A DNA stretch of 64,000 bases from Bradyrhizobium cosmicum. Lineage in GTDB: Bacteria > Pseudomonadota > Alphaproteobacteria > Rhizobiales > Xanthobacteraceae. The notes beneath the pieces were generated by a model. The model saw only the letters and a list, made by a program, of their open reading frames with translations. It ran no database searches and had not been told where the DNA came from. The DNA lies in contig NZ_CP041656.2 in the NCBI RefSeq assembly GCF_007290395.2, positions 1,240,001 to 1,304,000 on the forward strand. Reading direction: 5' to 3'. Positions 10,945 through 19,609 of this stretch are shown one piece after another (position 1 is the stretch's first letter; each line of letters starts with the position of its first letter). A program made the position numbers and the translations under genes.

Positions 10945-12431
10945 GGTTTGGCCGGCGCGGCCGCGGCGGACGCGCCATCCCGCACATGGATCACGGCGAT
11001 GTCGTCCGCGTAGATCCGCTTCCAGCCCTTGAGCTGATCGAGGATCTGCGGGCCCGGTGCGTCGGCGACCAGGAGCGTCGCGTCGATCTTGTAGTCGTCG
11101 AGCAGGCGCGGCAGCAACTCGGGCTTCTTGCCTTCGGTCGCCTTGAAGAAGTCCATGACGAATTTCTCGCCGTAGAGCTCGGCGCGGCCATCGACGTAGA
11201 CGGGGATGTTGCGTGAGATCAGATAGCCGCCGAACTGGTAGGCGTTGAAGATGCGCTGCACCTTGCGCTGTTCGAGCAGGTCGACCGCCGCAACCGGCGT
11301 CTGCGTCATCGTGAAGGTGAAGGCGTGGTGCGCCATGAAGAGCGCGGTCGAGGTCCAGCCTGCGGCCACGATCATCAGCGCGCCGAATGCGGTGACGGTG
11401 CGCGCCGGCCAGCGGTCGGCGCCGGCAGATTCGGCCAGTGAGCGCGGGAGCATCTCGCCGAGCGGCTTTGCCAGCACCAGCGGCACCAGGAAGGCAAAGG
11501 CATCGATGCTCCTGACATGGGTCAGCGCGCTCCAGGTCAGGAACAGGATCAGGAATATCCGGGGCGCCGAGAGCACGAGGCCGCGATAATAGCCGAGTGC
11601 GATCAGGCCGAGCAGCGCGCCTTCGAACGACGTGAAGGTGGCGAAGTTCGCCGGCATCCACTCGAAGATCAGCGACAGCAGCTCGCCGAGGCTGAGGATG
11701 TTGGTCGCCCCCATCAGCGTTCGCCAGCCGTAAGGCGTGCAGCAGCTCGCGAGCAGCGCGCCGGCGCCGAACAGCACCCAGCGCATGAACAGCCGAAGCC
11801 GCTGTCCCTTCTCCGCATGTTCGACCGCCTCGAGCGAGATCGGACCGATCAGCGCGAGGCCAAGCACGAAGCCGCCATGCAAGTTCGCCCACAGCGCCAT
11901 CAGCGGCAGCCAGGTCCAGGACGGCGCGCTTCTGCGGTCGGCGGCCGCCATCAGCAGCCCGACCCACGCTACCATCACGGGCAATGCGAGAATATGCGGA
12001 CGCGCCAGCACGTGATGCAACGACAGCACCAGCGCCAGCATCGCAAACAGCACCGCGCGCGGCGCCTCGATCTGCGTTTCGAGCAGATGGACCAGGATTG
12101 CGGCGGTGAGCGCCACCCCGATCGCGGTGATGATCACGGGACCTGCCCACCCCCATTGCGCATAGGAGAAGGCGAACAGCACCTGCGACAGCCACGACGT
12201 CGAGATCCAGGCCTCGCCCTGCCGTGTGAAGGAATAGAAGTCCGTATACGGCATGGCGCCGTGATCGAGGATCCACTGCCCAATCTTGATCTGCCAGAAC
12301 GAGTCGGAGTCCTGAAGCAGCGTGTCGCCGGTAAAGAAGAAGAACAGATAGGTGCAGGCACCGACACACAGCGGCACCAGGGCGCGCGCGCGGCTCTGCA
12401 CCGCGATGCTGTTGGCAAAGGAAAGGGACAT
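10941..12431 (-). CDS. GT-C-like polytopic membrane protein, first of two tandem paralogues
   Basis: This 496-residue integral membrane protein has an N-terminal helix (VPLCVGACTYLFFFFTG), then a loop containing DSDSFWQIKIGQWILDH and TRQGEAWISTSWLSQVLF. About ten more helices follow, and then a soluble C-terminal domain with FGGYLISRNIPVYVDGRAEL and IDATLLVADAPGPQILDQLK. The downstream copy has the same blocks in the same order. The acidic first periplasmic loop and helix-rich plan recall GT-C glycosyltransferases acting on polyprenyl-phosphate sugars. No substrate is evident, and no polysaccharide genes flank the pair. A palindromic repeat lies between its start and the Flp pilin gene. Confidence 0.77.
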   Translation of the reverse strand: MSLSFANSIAVQSRARALVPLCVGACTYLFFFFTGDTLLQDSDSFWQIKIGQWILDHGAMPYTDFYSFTRQGEAWISTSWLSQVLFAFSYAQWGWAGPVIITAIGVALTAAILVHLLETQIEAPRAVLFAMLALVLSLHHVLARPHILALPVMVAWVGLLMAAADRRSAPSWTWLPLMALWANLHGGFVLGLALIGPISLEAVEHAEKGQRLRLFMRWVLFGAGALLASCCTPYGWRTLMGATNILSLGELLSLIFEWMPANFATFTSFEGALLGLIALGYYRGLVLSAPRIFLILFLTWSALTHVRSIDAFAFLVPLVLAKPLGEMLPRSLAESAGADRWPARTVTAFGALMIVAAGWTSTALFMAHHAFTFTMTQTPVAAVDLLEQRKVQRIFNAYQFGGYLISRNIPVYVDGRAELYGEKFVMDFFKATEGKKPELLPRLLDDYKIDATLLVADAPGPQILDQLKGWKRIYADDIAVIHVRDGASAAAAPAKP

Positions 12432-12465
12432 GCCGCCTCGTTGTCCTGCTTGTTCTCGTCGACCC

Positions 12466-12514
12466 GAGCATGATCCCGAAAAGTGTGCCGCGGCTTTCCG
12501 GAAAGATCATGCTC
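12466..12514. repeat. 49-bp imperfect palindrome of a widespread rhizobial repeat family
   Basis: GAGCATGATC at one end matches GATCATGCTC at the other, with CCCGAAAAG/CTTTCCGG inner arms. I recognise this as the GAGCATGATC...GATCATGCTC element found many times in Bradyrhizobium and relatives. It lies 35 bp upstream of the paralogue pair's start. Copy number cannot be checked here. Confidence 0.7.
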
Positions 12515-12828
12515 GAACAATAACGCGAAGTGCGATGAACGATTTATTCCCATCGCGTTTCGGTCCGAGCGGACGGCATTGCACCACGCGCGGTCATAAC
12601 TTCGAGTAAATCGCGCTTCGCATCACTGCAGCGGATAGGTACGATTTAACGGATTGTTTTCAATTCCGGTTTACCATCGTCGAATACGTGCAATGCGCTT
12701 CGTGTTTCCGCAGTCGAATTAACTGCGACGCAATTCTTTGCCTCTACGTTCGGTTTCATGGTCGGGCGGCGCTGGGAAGCCGAAAAGACCAGATCAGTTG
12801 TAGCCTCGTGTACTCTTTGGGAGCTGTT
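12515..12828. other. Non-coding region upstream of the Flp pilin gene
   Basis: This 314-bp stretch is less GC-rich than its surroundings and holds no credible gene. It contains a small inverted repeat, CGCAGT at 12709-12714 and ACTGCG at 12722-12727, about 100 bp before the pilin ATG, and a GGGAG ribosome site just before it. It is the likely promoter region for the pilin. Confidence 0.5.
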
Positions 12829-12993
12829 ATGAAGAACCTCGTTTCGCGTTTCGTGAAGGACGAATCCGGCGCCACCGCCATCGAATACGGTCTGATCGCC
12901 GCCGGCATCGCGCTGGCCATCATCACCGTCGTCAACAACCTCGGCACCTCGCTGAACACCAAGTTCGGCTCGATCTCGTCCAGCCTCAAGTAA
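12829..12993 (+). CDS. Flp/Fap-type pilin subunit
   Basis: The 54-residue prepilin starts with a short charged leader (MKNLVSRFVKDESG), then ATAIEYGLIAAGIALAIITVV, the type IVb Flp pilin core. The conserved Glu-Tyr of the core and a Gly before the hydrophobic helix mark the prepilin-peptidase processing site. Monomers polymerise into tight-adherence pili. The ATG at 12829 is chosen because it gives the standard leader and has GGGAG upstream; longer open frames add unrelated sequence. No tad/cpa assembly genes are in the window, so this copy is an orphan served by a machine encoded elsewhere. Confidence 0.93.
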   Translation: MKNLVSRFVKDESGATAIEYGLIAAGIALAIITVVNNLGTSLNTKFGSISSSLK

Positions 12994-13017
12994 GACTGGA
13001 CGACCTGAGAGTTTCGA

Positions 13018-13050
13018 GAGCCCCGTCCTGGACGGGGCTCTTTTGTTTTG
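13018..13050 (+). terminator. Intrinsic terminator after the Flp pilin gene
   Basis: The stem GAGCCCCGTCC with GGACGGGGCTC is followed by TTTTGTTTTG. It lies about 25 bp after the pilin stop. Confidence 0.9.
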
Positions 13051-13402
13051 GGTGGTCTTTTCCGGTCGCGAGCATGGCACTCTCTTATGAATACCGCCCG
13101 GGCTTGTCCCGGGCGTCCACGTTCTCTGTGCCCCGGCGTCGGGCGTGGATGGCCGGGACAAGCCCGGCCATGACGCTGTTGGAAGCTCTCGTGCCTCCAA
13201 TGCCCGCGTTCTTCTAGCGCTCGTCGTTGGCCTTGGTCGTTAGCATGGCGCTCCCGTCCGTTCGCCGTGACGCTCCACGCATTTGCATCTTGTCATCCAC
13301 TCTGAATAGTTGTTCAGTCCTTGCGGGGCGATTTGCATCTTTTGCAGTGACGAAGCGTTCGGCCGCGGGCGTGCGGCAGGCGTGTGGGACAGGAAGCGCG
13401 CC
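13049..13402. other. Intergenic region with a palindromic repeat, no gene seen
   Basis: The 354 bp between the pilin terminator and the TetR gene hold one palindromic repeat (listed separately) and about 200 bp without recognisable coding. Short open frames on both strands here lack ribosome sites and family features. The last 20 bp carry AGGAAG before the TetR ATG. Confidence 0.5.
13096..13175. repeat. Palindromic Bradyrhizobium-type intergenic repeat
   Basis: Two arms, CCCGGGCTTGTCCCGGGC near 13098-13115 and GGCCGGGACAAGCCCGGCC near 13151-13169, are near-complements separated by about 35 bp. They carry GCGTCCACG and CGTGGATG inner arms. I recognise the ATGGCCGGGACAAGCCCGGCCATGACG form as a dispersed repeat of this genus. 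It could fold as RNA after the pilin gene. Confidence 0.65.
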
Positions 13403-14083
13403 ATGGTTTATCGGCGAACGCATCAAGTGGTGAAGCGCCTTGCGGCGCGGCGCAGTGCGATATTGGCGGCGGCGCGCGAGGCTGCGTCGGAAGGCGGGAT
13501 GGCGGCGGTGCAGATCGCGCCGGTCGCGGTCCGGGCCAATGTCGCGGCCGGCACCGTTTACCGCTACTTCCCCTCCAAGGCCGAGCTGATTTCCGAACTG
13601 ATTGCCGAAGTCTCGCGCGACGAGCTCGCGGCGATCCGCCGGGCGGCTGAAGCCGCGCCCGGGCCGTCCTCGGCACTGGCGGCCGCTGTGACCACGGTGG
13701 CGGTCCATACCCTGTCGCAGCGCCGGCTGGCCTGGGGCATCCTCGCCGAGCCCGTCGATGTCGACGTCAGCGCCTCCCGCCTTGCCAGCCGCCGCGAGAT
13801 CGCGGGCGAGATCGCAGCCCGGATCGACGCTGCCGTGCGTGCCGGTCATTTGCCGGCGCAGGACACCGCACTTGCCGCGACCGCGCTGCTCGGCGCGCTG
13901 CATGAGGCGCTGGTCGGGCCGCTTGCGCCCGACAATCTCGAAGATCCCGCCAGGATGCGCGACGCCGTGCAGACCGTGACGCTGCTGGCACTGCGCGCCG
14001 TCGGCGTCATGGACGCCCGGGCCCGCGGCCTGGTGGTCCAGCAGACGCTGCTGCCAACCGCAAAAGCGCTGGTCGGGGCTTGA
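13403..14083 (+). CDS. TetR/AcrR family transcriptional regulator
   Basis: From the ATG at 13403, which has AGGAAG upstream, the protein has 226 residues. The N-terminal helix-turn-helix reads AILAAAREAASEGGMAAVQIAPVAVRANVAAGTVYRYFPSKAELISELI, the standard TetR DNA-binding layout with the TVYRYF recognition helix. The C-terminal ligand domain is Ala-rich and has no recognisable ligand class. TetR proteins usually repress a neighbouring transport or degradation gene, but the neighbours here are a pilin and pyruvate kinase, so the target is unclear. A longer frame starting at 13310 adds a Cys-rich stretch that looks non-coding. Confidence 0.9.
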   Translation: MVYRRTHQVVKRLAARRSAILAAAREAASEGGMAAVQIAPVAVRANVAAGTVYRYFPSKAELISELIAEVSRDELAAIRRAAEAAPGPSSALAAAVTTVAVHTLSQRRLAWGILAEPVDVDVSASRLASRREIAGEIAARIDAAVRAGHLPAQDTALAATALLGALHEALVGPLAPDNLEDPARMRDAVQTVTLLALRAVGVMDARARGLVVQQTLLPTAKALVGA

Positions 14084-14234
14084 AAGCTGGACGGGAAGCG
14101 GGGCTGAGACCTGATCGCGCTCAGGTCATTGCCTGAGCACGCGTTTTCGCAAGACCTCAGCAAACCAGCCGGACGCGCCGGCTACTGTGCATGGGGTTGT
14201 TTTCGAGGTTTTCGTTTGGGCCGTACCGGCGGCC

Positions 14235-15671
14235 CTAGATATCCGCGTCGCCCTCGGGGCCGACCGATGCGATGCGCACCATATTGGTGGTGCCGGGGAT
14301 GCCGAGCGGCACGCCGGCGACGATGATCACGCGCTGGCCCGCGCGGACGAAGCCGTCCCGGAACGCGATCTGGCCGGCGCGGCTCACCATGTCGTCCTGG
14401 TCGCGCGCATCGTCCGCCACCACGCAATGCACGCCCCACACGACGGCGAGCCGGCGGCCGGCGCTGATGTTGGGCGTGATCGCCACGATCGGCGGCTTCG
14501 GCCGCTCGCGCGCGACGCGCACCGCGGTCGAGCCCGAGCTGGTCCAGCAGATCAGCGCGGGCAGGTCGAGCGTCTCGGCGATCTGCCGCGCGGCGTCGGC
14601 GATGGCATCGCCCGCGGTCGTCTCCGGCGGGGGGCGCTGGGCGGTGAGCACGGAGCGATAGATCGGGTCGCGCTCGACCTCCTCGCCGATGCGATTCATG
14701 GTCGCGACCGCCTCGACCGGGAATTTGCCGGCCGCCGATTCCGCCGACAGCATGATGGCGTCGGCCCCTTCATAGACGGCGGTGGCGACGTCGGAGACTT
14801 CGGCGCGGGTCGGCACTGGCGACTGGATCATCGATTCCAGCATCTGGGTTGCGACCACCACCGGCTTGCCGGCGCGGCGCGCCATGCGCGTCATCTGCTT
14901 CTGCAGGCTCGGCACACGCTCGAGCGGCAGTTCGACGCCGAGGTCGCCGCGCGCCACCATCAGCGCGTCGGAGGCCTCGAGGATGTCGGCGAGACGGTCG
15001 ATCGCCTGCGGCTTCTCGATCTTGGCCATGACGGCGGCGCGGCCGCGGATCATCTTCTTGGCCTCGAGCACGTCGTCGGCGCGCTGCACGAAGGACAGTG
15101 CGATCCAGTCGACGCCGGTGACCAGCGCCGCCTCGAGGTCGGCGCGGTCCTTCGGCGTCATCGCCGAGACCGGCAGGTCGGTGTCGGGCAGGCTGACGCC
15201 CTTGCGGTCGGACATCCGGCCGCCGACCACGACGCGCGTCACCGCGTGCTCCTTCGAGGTCTCCTCCGCGATCAGGCGCACCTTGCCGTCGTCGAGCAGC
15301 AGCGAATGGCCCGGCCGCAGCGCGGCCAGGATCTCCGGATGCGGGAGATTGACGCGCGTGGCATCGCCCGGCGTCTTGTCGGAATCGAGGGTGAAGGTCT
15401 GTCCGTTCTGGAGCTGCACCGCGCCCTCGGCGAAGGCGCCGAGCCTCAGCTTGGGGCCCTGCAGGTCGACCAGGATGCCGATCGGCCGGCCATAGCTACT
15501 CTCGACATTGCGGATCGTCGCCACCAGCTCCCGCATCTTGTCGTGCGGGGTGTGGCTCATGTTGATGCGGAACAGGTCGGCGCCGGCCTCGAACAGGCGG
15601 CGGATCATCGCAAGGTCCGAAGAGGCAGGTCCGAGCGTCGCGAGAATCTTGATACGGCGAAGACGCCTCAT
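14235..15671 (-). CDS. pyk: Pyruvate kinase
   Basis: The 478-residue protein begins RRIKILATLGPASSD and has the substrate loop RINMSHTPHDKM. The central barrel contains the KIEKPQAIDRL and ALMVARGDLGVELPLE motifs, and a C-terminal allosteric domain includes CWTSSGSTAVRVARERP. It transfers phosphate from phosphoenolpyruvate to ADP in the last step of glycolysis. The ATG overlaps the stop of the upstream DUF1036 gene as ATGA, so the two are translationally coupled. The length and motifs are normal for a bacterial pyruvate kinase. Confidence 0.97.
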   Translation of the reverse strand: MRRLRRIKILATLGPASSDLAMIRRLFEAGADLFRINMSHTPHDKMRELVATIRNVESSYGRPIGILVDLQGPKLRLGAFAEGAVQLQNGQTFTLDSDKTPGDATRVNLPHPEILAALRPGHSLLLDDGKVRLIAEETSKEHAVTRVVVGGRMSDRKGVSLPDTDLPVSAMTPKDRADLEAALVTGVDWIALSFVQRADDVLEAKKMIRGRAAVMAKIEKPQAIDRLADILEASDALMVARGDLGVELPLERVPSLQKQMTRMARRAGKPVVVATQMLESMIQSPVPTRAEVSDVATAVYEGADAIMLSAESAAGKFPVEAVATMNRIGEEVERDPIYRSVLTAQRPPPETTAGDAIADAARQIAETLDLPALICWTSSGSTAVRVARERPKPPIVAITPNISAGRRLAVVWGVHCVVADDARDQDDMVSRAGQIAFRDGFVRAGQRVIIVAGVPLGIPGTTNMVRIASVGPEGDADI

Positions 15672-16255
15672 GGCTTATTTCCAGGCGGGGGTGGCAGGCC
15701 GGGCGAGCCCGGGGGCGTAGCACCGGGCGGACCGTTGGGCAAACCCGGAACGCCGCCACCCGGGCCCACCGGGCCGGGCAGGCCGGGCACGCGCTGCTGC
15801 CGTGACGGCTGCTCGTTGGCGTCGGTGAGCTGCACCGTCCAGGCCCGCTGCTCGCCGGTGTCGACCTCGAAATAGCCGGTCCGGTCGTATCCGCGCGCGA
15901 GGCAATCCTCGGTGCCGCGGATGGTGAATTCCTTGTCGCGCGAGCACATGAAGGCTTGGCCCGACCATTCGCCGCCGCGGTCATAGTCGATCGCGTAGAT
16001 GTAATAGTAGCGGGCGACCAGCGTTCCCCGCAGCAGGGTCTCGCAGGAGCGGGACGAGATGTTCCACCAGCCCTCAGTGGTCCAGCCCTCGGCGTCCTTG
16101 TAGCCCAGCGCGATGCCGACCCGGCTCGAGGTGTTGTTGCAGAGCCGGAAATCGGCGGAGGCCGGGCTGGCCCAGAGGCACAGCAGGCCAACCACCAGCA
16201 CCGGGACCAACCGGGCGAGCAGGCGAAGCGGGGAGCGGGGAGATTCGGCGATCAT
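15668..16255 (-). CDS. DUF1036 domain secreted protein
   Basis: This 195-residue protein has an N-terminal signal peptide (SPLRLLARLVPVLVVGLLCLWASPASA). The DUF1036 domain then starts FRLCNNTSSRVGIALGYKD and has WNISSRSC and YYIYAIDY segments. The C-terminus after about residue 150 is a Pro/Gly-rich tail. Its function is unknown. The conserved Cys residues and export signal suggest a periplasmic protein. Its stop overlaps the pyk start as ATGA. The DUF1036-pyk pairing recurs, to my memory, in rhizobia, but why they are coupled is not known. Confidence 0.88.
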   Translation of the reverse strand: MIAESPRSPLRLLARLVPVLVVGLLCLWASPASADFRLCNNTSSRVGIALGYKDAEGWTTEGWWNISSRSCETLLRGTLVARYYYIYAIDYDRGGEWSGQAFMCSRDKEFTIRGTEDCLARGYDRTGYFEVDTGEQRAWTVQLTDANEQPSRQQRVPGLPGPVGPGGGVPGLPNGPPGATPPGSPGLPPPPGNKP

Positions 16256-16433
16256 TGTCGCGAAAGCTATATCAGATCATTGACGATTTGGCGTAGGGCG
16301 AGGAACTGCCGCCCGGGCGGCTTTGCCCTCGTTTGCGCCGGGATATGGCAAAATCTGTGACAGGACCCCACCTGATCCCGTAAGGGTGACCGCCATCAGG
16401 GTCTGAGCCAGGCCACAGCCAGGGAATTCAGTT

Positions 16434-16739
16434 ATGGCAATCGACGACAAAACCAGAACAGAGCTCGAGGCGGCCGCCTTCCGGCGTCTGGTCGATCATT
16501 TGAAGACGCGCACGGACGTCCAGAACATCGATCTGATGAATCTGGCGGGCTTCTGCCGCAACTGCCTGTCCAACTGGCTCAAGGACGCCGCTGACGCTCA
16601 AGGCGTCGCCTTGAGCAAGGACGAGAGCCGCGAGGCCGTCTACGGCATGCCCTACGAGACCTGGAAGTCGAAATACCAGGGCGCGGCCACGCCCGAGCAG
16701 ATCGAGGCGATGAAGAAAGTCCATCCCCACGGGCACTGA
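16434..16739 (+). CDS. DUF1244 family small protein
   Basis: The 101-residue product has the DUF1244 pattern: an N-terminal helix AAFRRLVDHLKTRTDVQNIDLMNLAGFCRNCL with two Cys three residues apart (FCRNC), then NWLKDAAD and the YGMPYETWKSKYQ segment. The family is widespread in proteobacteria and has no established role. The Cys pair could bind metal, but this is inference. It ends with a His-rich tail, HPHGH. It stands alone, with 178 bp upstream and gapR about 200 bp downstream. Confidence 0.88.
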   Translation: MAIDDKTRTELEAAAFRRLVDHLKTRTDVQNIDLMNLAGFCRNCLSNWLKDAADAQGVALSKDESREAVYGMPYETWKSKYQGAATPEQIEAMKKVHPHGH

Positions 16740-16938
16740 ACCGGCTTCGTCGAACGCGTGCCCTGAGTCGCATCACACAACAGCTTTCTTCGTTTCACCG
16801 TAGGAAGGTGTGGGCGCGCTGTGGACGAGCGCGATGCTTGCTTGAACGCAGGGAGCGCCAACCCTAAGGGTCTATCCAGCACGCGCGGTGAGGATGCCGG
16901 CGTCACCTCGTTTTGCCAGTTTCATTGGGAGTACCAAG

Positions 16939-17211
16939 ATGGCCACCTCCGCCGCCGTCCGCGACGACGAGCCCGCGACGAAATTTGCCAAGGACCAGCT
17001 CAAATCCATCATCGAGCGCATCGAGCGTCTGGAGGAAGAGAAGAAGGCGATCTCCGACGACATTCGCGACGTCTACGCCGAGAGCAAGGGCAACGGCTAC
17101 GACGTCAAGGCGCTGCGCACCATCGTGCGGATGCGCAAGCAGGACCCCAACGAGCGCGCCGAGGCCGAGACGATCCTCGAGACCTACATGCAAGCGCTTG
17201 GTATGATCTGA
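16939..17211 (+). CDS. gapR: GapR family nucleoid-associated protein (DUF2312)
   Basis: From the ATG at 16939 the protein has 90 residues, almost the length of Caulobacter GapR. It contains [23 protein letters not shown], then [28 protein letters not shown] and an acidic C-terminal helix. GapR binds AT-rich, overtwisted DNA as a clamp and aids replication and topoisomerase action. An upstream in-frame start would add residues not found in the family. It is monocistronic in appearance, between DUF1244 and DUF1801 genes. Confidence 0.95.
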   Translation: MATSAAVRDDEPATKFAKDQLKSIIERIERLEEEKKAISDDIRDVYAESKGNGYDVKALRTIVRMRKQDPNERAEAETILETYMQALGMI

Positions 17212-17273
17212 GGCCGGCTCTCGTCCTGGAGGGAGCCAGGACGAGCCAAAGTCTTCAAGGCGGGAGAGACGTC

Positions 17274-17693
17274 GTGACCGCGCCGCCACTGCCGCGCGAG
17301 GTAGGCCGCGCTTTCGACGTTCTTCCGGCGCCGATCGGCAAGCGGCTGCTGCAGGTGCGCGCGCTGATCTTTGCGACAGCCGCCGCGCACGACGATGTTG
17401 GCCGTCTCACCGAAACCCTGAAATGGGGCGAGCCTGCTTATCTGACCGGTGAGACCGGTAGCGGCAGCACAATCCGGCTTGGCCGGCTGAAGGATTCCGA
17501 GCGCGCTGCCATCCTGTTCAACTGCAGGACGACGCTGGTCGACACCTTTCGCGAGCGCTTTCCCGATCAATTCGAGTACCGGCAGACGAGGGCGTTGTTG
17601 TTGCCGGTGTCAGGCGCGCTGCCGAAACAGGAACTTACGGTCTGCCTGTCGCTGGCGCTGACATATCATCTGGATCGGCGGAGCAAGCGCTAA
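17274..17693 (+). CDS. DUF1801 domain protein
   Basis: The frame is open from 16821, but the coding part begins at the GTG at 17274, which has GGGAGAG upstream, and gives 139 residues. Family features include the WGEPAYLTG segment and a C-terminal ALTYHLDRR helix. DUF1801 proteins have a YdhG-like fold of unknown function. The upstream part of the frame overlaps gapR out of phase and is rejected. It converges with the DUF882 gene, 14 bp away, with no clear terminator between. Confidence 0.78.
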   Translation: MTAPPLPREVGRAFDVLPAPIGKRLLQVRALIFATAAAHDDVGRLTETLKWGEPAYLTGETGSGSTIRLGRLKDSERAAILFNCRTTLVDTFRERFPDQFEYRQTRALLLPVSGALPKQELTVCLSLALTYHLDRRSKR

Positions 17694-17707
17694 CGCGCTC
17701 GAAGACC

Positions 17708-19330
17708 TCAGCGCAGCGACGCCGTCCGCATGACGAACGACGTCGTCTGGAGCTTCGCGGTGGCGGCGCCCGTGAAGCTGTCGCAGGACAGGCCTTGCAT
17801 CGGATCGTCGGCAAAGCCCATCGCGACCACGACCTGCGGCTTGACGAAATAGCTGCGCAACGCGACGGTATCGAGCTCGCCCATCAGCGTCACCGACATC
17901 GCGCGGCTGGCGCTTGGCGACAGCATCACGATCTTGAGCCAGATGCTCTCACTCTTGGGCGCCGAGAGGCGGGTTGCGGTGGCGACTGCGCCATCGAAAC
18001 TCTTGCCGACAACGGTGTTGATCTCGGTTGCGGGCGCGAGGCTGCGCGTCGCGGCGGCGGGACGGGCTGCGCGCGGGATCGGCGCGGAGGCGGCGACGAC
18101 GTTGGCGCGGTCGACCGGAGAGGCGGAGGCCGGCGCATAGGCCAATGCCTGATAGGCCGCGCTGGAGACGCTGGCAGTCGCTTGCGGATCAGTGGCCTGA
18201 GCAAGGGCCTGGCGCGCCCTGAGCGCAGCCACTTGGGCGGGCGTCGCCTGCTGTGGCGCGGCCGGGGTATCCCAGAAGCCGCGCGCATTGATGATGTCGG
18301 CGGGAGTCTCGGGCTTGCCGGCGGGGGACTTGTCAGCCACGGGCGCGGGCTTCGGCTTGGGCGGCGCAATGATCTGCGCATCGGCCGAGGCAAGCTGGAT
18401 CGTGGCGGCAATCGACGGCTTGGCGCGCGGTGTCGGCACCGGATCGGCCGGCCTGGTTGCGGCTGCGACCACGGTCGGCGAAGCAGGCTTGGCGGCCGCC
18501 GCCGGAGCGCCCTCGTCATCCTCGTCGCTGCTGCTGGCGGCCGGAGCCGGCTTGCCCTTGAACAAGGCGGCGAAGAAGCCCGGCTTGCTGCTGCCGGAAT
18601 CGTCGCCATTGCCCCGGCGCTCGATCTCGGCCTTGGCGAGTTCATAGCCTTTCAGTGGCGTGCCATCGGTCGGCAGATGCACCGTCTTTCCGTCCGGGAA
18701 GACGCGGGCGAGCTGGTCATGCGTCATGCGCGGCCAGTGCCGGATGCTGCCGGTGTCCAGATGCACGAAGGGCGAGCCGGAGGTCGGATAGAAGCCGACG
18801 CCGCCGCGCTGCAGGCGCAGGCCGGCAAAACGAATCTGCTCCAGCGGCACGCCCGGAATGTGGAAGTCCATCGCGTGTCCCAGCATGTGCTGGCTGAAGC
18901 GCGCCACACCGGAGGAGCGGCGGCGGAGCATGGCGTTGGTGGCGGGGGAGCGATAGGAGGAGATGATCTGGATCGGCTGCTTGCCGTCGACGTCGCGATA
19001 GACTTCCCAGAGGATGTCGAACAGGCGACGGTCCATGACCGTCTCGTCCTGGGTGCGCCAGTCGCGCAGGAAATGATTGAGCTGCTTCAGCGCGGCTTCA
19101 TCGTAACGACCGTCGCGCTTGAAGGTGACGGTGAGGTCTTCGCCGGAATGGGTGTGGTGGAAGGAGAGGGTCTTGGTCTCGTTCAGCGCGGCGGCGTCGT
19201 GAACCGAACCGGCAGCCGCAAACAGCACTGCGCAAGCGAGACCGATCCTGGATCCGGCCTTCACTCCCGCATGGGACAACGACAGCACAGCGAATTGGCG
19301 TGCGAGACCAGTCAGCACGTTAGAGCCCAC
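17708..19330 (-). CDS. DUF882 (MepK/YcbK-like) zinc peptidase with long C-terminal tail
   Basis: Of 540 residues, about the first 50 hold an export signal and residues 50-225 the DUF882 domain of the LAS/M15 peptidase fold. Zinc ligands are visible: H148 and D155 in SQHMLGHAMD and H190 in VHLD. In E. coli the relative MepK cleaves meso-DAP to meso-DAP (3-3) crosslinks in peptidoglycan. After about residue 230 comes an Ala/Pro/Lys-rich region of some 300 residues with no domain I recognise, far longer than E. coli MepK. It lies directly downstream of an L,D-transpeptidase gene on the same strand. Confidence 0.88.
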   Translation of the reverse strand: MGSNVLTGLARQFAVLSLSHAGVKAGSRIGLACAVLFAAAGSVHDAAALNETKTLSFHHTHSGEDLTVTFKRDGRYDEAALKQLNHFLRDWRTQDETVMDRRLFDILWEVYRDVDGKQPIQIISSYRSPATNAMLRRRSSGVARFSQHMLGHAMDFHIPGVPLEQIRFAGLRLQRGGVGFYPTSGSPFVHLDTGSIRHWPRMTHDQLARVFPDGKTVHLPTDGTPLKGYELAKAEIERRGNGDDSGSSKPGFFAALFKGKPAPAASSSDEDDEGAPAAAAKPASPTVVAAATRPADPVPTPRAKPSIAATIQLASADAQIIAPPKPKPAPVADKSPAGKPETPADIINARGFWDTPAAPQQATPAQVAALRARQALAQATDPQATASVSSAAYQALAYAPASASPVDRANVVAASAPIPRAARPAAATRSLAPATEINTVVGKSFDGAVATATRLSAPKSESIWLKIVMLSPSASRAMSVTLMGELDTVALRSYFVKPQVVVAMGFADDPMQGLSCDSFTGAATAKLQTTSFVMRTASLR

Positions 19331-19609
19331 CCAGTCGACCGAGCGTTCAAAATGGACTCTCCCGCCAACCCCGTTAGCGCGCGAAAGAGGGTGAACGCTT
19401 TCTTAAAGCGAGAAGGTTAATTTGAGGTTGACCTTCCCGCCCCCAAACCAAGTCAGAATACAAACCTAACCGGTTGAGTGTGGCAAAAAAACGCCCGCCG
19501 CCCGAAGTCAGGTGGAGAATGGTTAACGTTAAGCGACCCCATCCAAGGGACGGGATCGCTGATTTTATTGCAGAATTTCAGGAAATGAGGCGCTTGGTCC
19601 GAGCCGGGC
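19331..19609. other. Gap between the L,D-transpeptidase and DUF882 genes
   Basis: The 279 bp hold no gene. The sequence is A/T-richer near 19400-19580, and the DUF882 promoter probably lies here, so that gene need not depend on read-through from the transpeptidase gene. Confidence 0.4.

Noticed and set aside
14187..15875. A 562-codon frame antisense to pyruvate kinase
   Set aside because: It is antisense to pyk, has no ribosome site and no family features.
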